From Fortiea contorta PCC 7126 (lineage in GTDB: Bacteria > Cyanobacteriota > Cyanobacteriia > Cyanobacteriales > Nostocaceae), in NCBI RefSeq assembly GCF_000332295.1, contig NZ_KB235931.1:460389-524388 (forward strand): a stretch of 64,000 bases of DNA, read 5' to 3'. This document shows, in pieces, positions 61,210 to 64,000 of the stretch. The notes beneath the pieces are model-generated. The model saw nothing but the letters and a program-made list of their open reading frames with translations. It did not search any database and was not told where the DNA came from. Each line of letters opens with the position of its first letter. Position 1 is the first letter of the stretch. A program made the position numbers and the translations under genes.

Positions 61210-61790
61210 TAGCGGTAAATTTCTGGTATGAAGGATAGCGAGCGAGTATTACTTTTGGCTTTGGCTACGATCGCTGCTTTGACATCTTTAAATCCCTTAG
61301 CTGCTTCACCAGTTCCAAAACCAATGGGATAAGTGTATGATCTGCCGCCCTTGGTTTTATATTTCTGTCCAGTTAGTTTACTGGTTTTTGTTTCGGTGGT
61401 CGATCCAACAACACGAATCGTGCATTTTGCAGCTACAAATCCCACCAACTCAACAGCAGCACTTAAGTTAGCCGCCTCTTTTGAAATATTCGCGTCAGCC
61501 GCAGTAATCCCGGATGCAGAAAATCCGGTTTCTGATCGCTTAGAAAGTGCCGTTAAAACTTTTGGAGCAGTATTAACAGGAGTTGCAAACGGCACTAATG
61601 CATAAGGTACAAGGCTTCCTGGTTCGCTACCTTCTGGCCTATCCCCGTATTCAACCTTTTTTTTGCCTGCTTGTACTGCTTGAAAAAATCCTAATGCCGA
61701 GGTATCTGCTAAATCCACCGCGTCGCCAGTTCCACTTAGAGGGCGTAGCAGTTTTAATGCAGATTTTAAATTATTAAATCTTTTAGCCAT
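61209..61790 (-). CDS. Unrecognised basic protein in right-edge operon
   Basis: A 193-residue protein, strongly basic (MAKRFNNLKSALKLLRPLSG) with a Gly/Ala/Thr-rich middle and a C-terminal block (SKLTGQKYKTKGGRSYTYPI, KSNTRSLSFIPEIYR) that looks conserved by its unusual residues. The composition resembles a particle or capsid-type structural subunit, but I cannot name a family. It is coupled to the next gene by a TAATG overlap. Confidence 0.6.
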   Translation of the reverse strand: MAKRFNNLKSALKLLRPLSGTGDAVDLADTSALGFFQAVQAGKKKVEYGDRPEGSEPGSLVPYALVPFATPVNTAPKVLTALSKRSETGFSASGITAADANISKEAANLSAAVELVGFVAAKCTIRVVGSTTETKTSKLTGQKYKTKGGRSYTYPIGFGTGEAAKGFKDVKAAIVAKAKSNTRSLSFIPEIYR

Positions 61791-61886
61791 GAATACTTGG
61801 AGTCAATGGGTGTCTGTAACCTTTTCTAGCACTGAATTTGGAGCTTGTATTTACCATCGACTACTATAGCTATCCACAGAACTTTT

Positions 61887-62708
61887 TTAGATGATATTCA
61901 GTCTCTGAATTACCTGTTTCAAGGCTGCTTCTGGTGTGGCTACCAAATTAATGACTTTAATTCGTCCATGTAGCAGAAGCTGGGCATATCTAAAGCGAAC
62001 TTCTACTGTGGGGCGTTTAATTGGTTTCTTCACCGATTGTCCGTAAATAGTTTGAATTCCTGGGTTCATAGAATAAGTTCTTGTGTGTTGTTGGAAGTCC
62101 GAGAAATCATCATTAAATGGGTGATTTTGAATAGCTAAAACCTTTTTCGCTATGCGTTCACCCTCGGATTTTGATTTGACCAACAATCGTAAATCGTATC
62201 CCCTTTCAAAATCCCGGTAATAGTAATAGTAAATTCCCTTATCCCAAACAAAAATAGGCTCACCAAATTCTCGTTTTACATCCCTTGCCATCTCTTCCGC
62301 TTTCGCCCTGGTGTAAGATTGTCCAGTTTCATTCATTAATCGGAAGGTAATTTCTCCAGTTGCGGGATTTAGTCTGTCTGAAGTGGGAGATAATCTTTCT
62401 CTGAAATAAAGTTTTACTTGTGGCTTGAATTCAACGCCTCTTTGATGTTCCGTGACGGGAATTCCATAGACAGGAGCCTGCACCGATTGTAAGCGTCCTG
62501 CGGTAACTTCAAATAGCCACATCCTCATCATTGTCATGGTTGAGGTGTCACCATCTTTCATCGTGCAAGCAACTCTTAAAGAGGCTTTAGGGGTTTCCAA
62601 ACTATCAGCAGGTGTCTTGCTAAAGTATTGATTTACTGCTTTGTTATGCCAGCGTCTTACCGTATCTTGTAAGTGTTCCCATTCGTTAAAGTTTTGAGGT
62701 AATGACAT
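61887..62708 (-). CDS. Unrecognised 273-residue protein in right-edge operon
   Basis: A soluble protein with an N-terminal Trp-rich motif (FNEWEHLQDTVRRWHNKAVN), then KPQVKLYFRERLSP, GEPIFVWDKGIYYYYYRDFE and a C-terminal VEVRFRYAQLLLHGRIKVIN. The run of five Tyr is odd. I do not recognise the family. It begins two bases after the upstream gene ends, so translation is coupled. No DNA-processing motif is visible. Confidence 0.6.
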   Translation of the reverse strand: MSLPQNFNEWEHLQDTVRRWHNKAVNQYFSKTPADSLETPKASLRVACTMKDGDTSTMTMMRMWLFEVTAGRLQSVQAPVYGIPVTEHQRGVEFKPQVKLYFRERLSPTSDRLNPATGEITFRLMNETGQSYTRAKAEEMARDVKREFGEPIFVWDKGIYYYYYRDFERGYDLRLLVKSKSEGERIAKKVLAIQNHPFNDDFSDFQQHTRTYSMNPGIQTIYGQSVKKPIKRPTVEVRFRYAQLLLHGRIKVINLVATPEAALKQVIQRLNII

Positions 62709-62710
62709 AA

Positions 62711-63691
62711 TTAATCATCCGGATCTAAATCTTTCTCTGCTATTTCTTTACCAGCACTTGCTGTTTTCTGCTCGACTTTATCTGCCTTTAATTTCTCCGG
62801 TTCCTGGTCGTCAGCACCTTTGTTTTCTGGTTTGTCATCTTCCTTTAAGGCTTTAGTCAGTTCCGTTGTAGCGTTGGTTAATTCTGTCGTTGCGTTGATG
62901 ATATCTAGTGGTGCTTGAGTCACTTGCTGAATAGTTGAAGCACCAGCTTGCAGTTTTTCTAAAGCTTGAGTAACACGATTGAATTTTGGCTGAGGATTCA
63001 TCCATGAATAGGCACTTTCTAAAACTTCTCCAGCTTGCCTTAAGGCATTACCAATCTTCCCGACTCTACCTGCTGTAATTTCCAGTCCGCTAAGTATGGT
63101 TGAAGCTAGTCCTTGGAACGAATTCAATATATTAACTGAAGCTTGATAAATTCTATTAGCCTTACTCCAAGTTTCAGATAGAGCAGTGTAATTTTCAGCG
63201 CCAATTGCATTTTTAATCAAGCCTTCAATTCCAGAATTAATCAATTTACCTACATCAACCGCATTACCTTCACTATCTTTAATCCCCACAAGAGTCAAGA
63301 CATTAGCAAGAGATTGTCCAAGGGTTTGAGCAATATCTCTACTGAGCATTGCTGCATTATGAATCGTGGCAAACAACGTCAAGTAACTAACAGCAGTATT
63401 TAGTGCACTCCAGGCGCTAAATCTTCCCAAAAATCCAGAGATACCACCTTTTACTTGGTCGCCCAACTTGCTATTAATTGTGTATAATAAAGCCAATTCA
63501 GGTATCTGTGCAGCGGCGTTTGCAGCACCAAGAATATCGGCTTTATTTTGATTACTATTCTGATTGATTCTACTGGCATTATCATCAAAACTTTTGTTCA
63601 AGCAGCCACCATTAGCACTTTCACAAATCGCCTCCCCTCGTAGCTTGTCTTGTATTTGTAGTAGGGGTGGGGATAGATGGTTTAATAGCAT
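62711..63691 (-). CDS. Helical protein, C-terminal part of a probably frameshifted gene
   Basis: A mostly helical protein with hydrophobic segments (FSAWSALNTAVSYLTLFATI, IAQTLGQSLANVLTLVGIK, NILNSFQGLASTILSGLEI) and an acidic coiled tail (TTELTNATTELTKALKEDD). The part downstream of about 63640 (EAICESANGGCLNKSFDDNA) reads naturally, whereas the first ~17 residues from ATG 63691 do not and overlap the other frame. With the 63621-63998 frame it probably forms one protein of about 430 residues with tape-measure-like character. That resemblance is only compositional. Confidence 0.6.
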   Translation of the reverse strand: MLLNHLSPPLLQIQDKLRGEAICESANGGCLNKSFDDNASRINQNSNQNKADILGAANAAAQIPELALLYTINSKLGDQVKGGISGFLGRFSAWSALNTAVSYLTLFATIHNAAMLSRDIAQTLGQSLANVLTLVGIKDSEGNAVDVGKLINSGIEGLIKNAIGAENYTALSETWSKANRIYQASVNILNSFQGLASTILSGLEITAGRVGKIGNALRQAGEVLESAYSWMNPQPKFNRVTQALEKLQAGASTIQQVTQAPLDIINATTELTNATTELTKALKEDDKPENKGADDQEPEKLKADKVEQKTASAGKEIAEKDLDPDD

Positions 63692-63998
63692 CTGCTGCTC
63701 TACCTGGGATAAATGGCAGGAATCCTAATATTTGATCCAGCTTGGATAATGCTGATGCATTCACCTTATCTTGCTCCTTAAGTTGTGTTTGTATATCTCC
63801 TATTTGAGGATTAATAGTTTTAATATTTTGCTTATTCTGATCATTATCACGCTTTAATCTTTCTATCTCTGCGGGGTCAATTGTTGGGGATGAAGCGATT
63901 TTAGCTTGCTCTTTTTTCAAGGATTCACCCAACGCATCTTTTTCTTGCTCAATTCGCTCTAATGCTTTAGTAAAAGTAATATTTTGTTGAGACTGCAT
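63621..63998 (-). CDS. Coiled-coil protein, N-terminal part of a probably frameshifted gene
   Basis: From ATG 63998 a Lys/Gln/Glu-rich coiled coil (ALERIEQEKDALGESLKKEQ, IERLKRDNDQNKQNIKTI) leads to LDQILGFLPFIPGRAADAIK and TPTTNTRQATRGG, then a TGA at 63621. Omitting one G from the GGGG at about 63641 would continue straight into EAICESANGGCLN of the next frame. The start is at the window edge, so the real protein may begin further upstream. Confidence 0.6.
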   Translation of the reverse strand: MQSQQNITFTKALERIEQEKDALGESLKKEQAKIASSPTIDPAEIERLKRDNDQNKQNIKTINPQIGDIQTQLKEQDKVNASALSKLDQILGFLPFIPGRAADAIKPSIPTPTTNTRQATRGGDL

Positions 63999-64000
63999 CT

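Noticed and set aside
1..64000. tRNA, rRNA or riboswitch genes
   Set aside because: I looked for tRNA T-arm patterns (GGTTCRANYCC), rRNA cores and common riboswitch cores by eye and saw none; a covariance-model scan was not possible, so small RNAs may have been missed.

Overview
The window looks like a filamentous, heterocyst-type cyanobacterium (Nostoc, Calothrix or Tolypothrix relatives). The evidence is the low GC content, the very frequent HIP1 octamer GCGATCGC, cyanobacterial families (DUF2808, PxcA/CemA, RppA/RppB, group 2 sigma factors), heptamer tandem repeats, and a plsX-fabH-fabD-plsC block. No genome could be searched here, so this placement is inference from gene content.

Positions 1-7.9 kb hold small envelope and stress proteins (DUF2127, PepSY, DUF1003, a lipoprotein, COG4705) mixed with gene remnants: a histidine kinase tail, an Omp85 gene that has lost its middle, and scraps of a universal stress protein and a TSUP transporter. 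Positions 8.3-15.7 kb hold a group 2 sigma factor, a TSUP/TSUP/DUF1634 transport operon, and a lipid-type operon (esterase, a two-gene split MprF-like pair, PAP2 phosphatase). A membrane acyltransferase gene broken by a MITE-like insertion follows (15.9-17.1 kb).

Positions 17.1-39.2 kb form a metal-homeostasis island. It contains a P1B-type ATPase divergent from an ArsR/SmtB repressor with a clear operator between them, an RND adaptor, two RND permeases, an outer-membrane barrel protein, a FixH-like lipoprotein, a CDF exporter, two more group 2 sigma factors, a short PxcA-like protein, and a DUF2808-RppA-RppB regulatory operon. Six promoters across 5.6-36.5 kb carry a TTTCAY-N5-TTTCAT direct repeat, and five of the six have a TA-starting hexamer exactly 15 bp downstream. 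This suggests one response-regulator regulon, probably controlled by the RppA-type regulator in the window. A second shared promoter motif (CTTTYCAAGTTCTTGAC, then GTNAAAC 14 bp later) lies before five other transcription units.

Positions 39.3-41.2 kb hold a YnfA protein, an Nramp gene cut at a HIP1 site, and a PIN-type toxin-antitoxin pair. Positions 41.4-50.2 kb are a glycan locus (four GT4 glycosyltransferases, a PIG-L deacetylase, a membrane-anchored beta-propeller). Positions 50.3-60 kb are mostly housekeeping: YdcF, DUF2288, AI-2E transporter, plsC, fabD, fabH, plsX and pepA. Their spacers are loaded with GGGGAGATGGGGAG-type minisatellites and a 13-copy 21-bp repeat. From 60.1 kb to the right edge, a tightly packed minus-strand operon of unrecognised genes continues out of the window; its largest gene appears split by a 1-nt frameshift.
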